From NCBI GenBank assembly GCA_003952965.2, contig RXIC02000125.1, forward strand, positions 49,896 through 113,895: a DNA stretch of 64,000 nucleotides, written 5' to 3'. Shown piece by piece: positions 62,850 to 64,000 of the stretch. The DNA is from Morella rubra. Taxonomy: Eukaryota; Streptophyta; Magnoliopsida; Fagales; Myricaceae. A program made the position numbers and the translations under genes. The notes beneath the pieces were generated by a model. It had not been told where the DNA came from. It ran no database searches and saw only the letters and a program-made list of their open reading frames with translations. How positions within the stretch are numbered: the first letter of the stretch is position 1; each line of letters opens with the position of its first letter.

Positions 62850-63164
62850 TCCAGCTTCTCTCTTGTCTAGTTCATCTGTTACCACCCCACTACCACCAAC
62901 CATACAACAGCAACCCATCCATTCAATGAACCTACAAAACCAAATGAGCACTGAAAAGTTGATAGAAAAGACTGGAAACTCGCAAAGAGTGTCAGAAGCT
63001 GATTATATTAGGATGGGTAATACCTGGACGGATCATCTCCTAATTTCCAGACCACACAATAGTCCCACGCCTTAGTCTGTACAAGGGGTCTAAGCCACTC
63101 CCTTGCTCCCTCTAAACCCTTCATTGTCTCCTCCATCCACGACACCTTTGCTCGTGCCTTTTCT

Positions 63165-63673
63165 ACGAGCACTGGTGTGACAAACAAAGGCCTTTGATGT
63201 CACCCTTTCTAACTGCCTCCAAAATTGAGACAAAATAGTACGAGACAGACTAACCAACTTCTCTTTTACAATTAGTAGGGTTCTCGTCCTATCCATATCA
63301 ATGGCAAAACTGCAACAGACAGCGGGGATCCGATGCCTGCACAGTGCAAAGCGAGGGACAGAGTTTTGACTGACTACCAGAGTTTGATATACAAAATAAC
63401 TGCAAATAATCATCAACACGCACACTACTAGGAAAAGGAGTGCAACCTTCCACTCTCTTTTGGGGCGGGTTCATGACACGCTCCAGTTGTTCTTCTTAGG
63501 ATCCATTTTTATTTTTGGCCTCATTAATGTGTCTGTCCCTACAGTTCACATCATTCCACATTGGTCTCTAAACTTAACAAATTTCTTGATTACATCCCTC
63601 TATTAATACAACCCCACAAACATGACATATTCTTTCAGCATGACAAACGTTCGCAAAGTAGCAAGAGAGGTAC
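63165..63673. repeat. Direct repeat copy 2, upstream of bHLH exon 1
   Basis: This copy lies just 5' of the bHLH start codon (63124) on the minus strand and so may form part of its promoter or leader. Exons 1 and 2 (62850-63124) are sandwiched between the two copies. Confidence 0.9.
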
Positions 63674-64000
63674 GAACAGAAGAGTTTTAAGGATAGTTAA
63701 GGAGCTTGGGGAGAAGACACCCGGCCAACGTCATTGGTCATGAAGTGGCTTCCGTTTGTCACGTCGAAAGAATCCATTATGGTTGTATGGCCACATTAAT
63801 GGAGGAATGTAATCAAGAAACTTGTTAACCTCATAAATCACTGTAGGACGAAGTAAATCTCAGGACGTATTTGAGAAAATTTCAAACAACAGGAACAGAC
63901 AGATTAATTAAGTCTTTATTTTTTGAATATCACAAAATGAAAAAAAAAAAAAAAAAAGATCATCTTCCTAAATTTCCACTTCCTTTCACAATCTTCCTAA
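63674..64000. other. Window edge, no gene seen
   Basis: AT-rich end of the window with a poly-A run near 63940-63957. No coding exon was recognised. Confidence 0.5.

Larger units (their letters stand above)
60255..63124 (-). pseudogene. bHLH90/AMS-like transcription factor, apparently broken
   Basis: Recognisable exons in order: 63124-63024 (MKGLEGAREWLRPLV..WDYCVVWKLGDDPS), 62931-62850 (RFIEWMGCCC), 62427-62346 (FHGEAVLSTQPRW..SESEASN), 61816-61748 (DSIGTQVLIPVAGGLIELF), about 61667-61010 (linker and basic region NLVTERKRRRRIKDGLYTLR), 60930-60700 (helix MDMSSILGDAIGYIQEL), 60593-60417 (ACT-like EVNQISQRDFW..GGFTRLMEALNLLG) and 60314-60255. The layout is that of bHLH-MYC_N plus bHLH plus ACT-like proteins such as ABORTED MICROSPORES and bHLH90. 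Damage: the mid-MYC_N exon was not found; an in-frame TGA at 61599-61601; an out-of-frame internal tandem duplication at 61197-61434. Coding exons are otherwise well kept, so loss is recent, or exons are spliced differently from my reading. Confidence 0.8.

Overview
This is nuclear DNA from a flowering plant, most likely a eudicot and possibly woody; I cannot name the species. The evidence is intron-rich genes with GT-AG introns, plant-only families (R2R3-MYB, DUF1645, SRO, PERK, AMS/bHLH90-type bHLH), AT-rich intergenic DNA, a Ty1/copia element primed by initiator tRNA-Met, and several MITE-like elements. All splice sites below were read by eye and checked by reading phase and family conservation. 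No alignment was run.

Layout. (1) 1-11.7 kb: a decayed tandem array of WEREWOLF/GLABRA1-like R2R3-MYB genes. There is one intact gene (6396-7877), one full-length copy with a one-base deletion (10205-11626), an exon-2 relic near 2.3 kb carrying a CACTA-type transposon end, and repeated promoter-like segments. (2) 11.7-23.9 kb: a beta-carbonic anhydrase gene on the minus strand (15112-19298) with a TATA box and leader exon near 20.1 kb, flanked by gene-poor DNA. (3) 23957-28990: a complete copia retrotransposon with target-site duplications, 180/254-bp LTRs, PBS, PPT and a polyprotein broken by two frameshifts. (4) 29-36.5 kb: an AMSH2-like JAMM deubiquitinase (plus), an 801-bp non-autonomous hAT element with a perfect 8-bp target duplication, and an intronless DUF1645 gene (minus). 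(5) 36.6-43 kb: gene-poor, with one long-arm inverted-repeat element. (6) 43-64 kb: a dense block holding an STE20/BLUS1-like kinase (plus, 19 exons, a MITE in one intron), an SRO2/SRO3-type inactive PARP-like gene (minus), a PERK receptor-like kinase (plus) with a frameshift in its proline-rich domain and a GC-AG intron, a LINE-type RNase H fragment, and a bHLH90-like gene (minus) that looks broken.

The genes are not an operon or an obvious pathway. What unites them is ancestry. From memory of Arabidopsis locus numbering, BCA4/BCA3, DUF1645, kinase, SRO3/SRO2 and PERK13/PERK12 are neighbours on two duplicated segments, and AMSH2-bHLH90-PERK11 are neighbours on a third. This window carries all of them in one block, as expected of the unfractionated ancestral segment.

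I saw no convincing new biochemical system. The points most worth a second look are the decay of the MYB array, the damage and internal duplications in bHLH90, the PERK frameshift and GC-AG intron, and the clean hAT and copia insertions.
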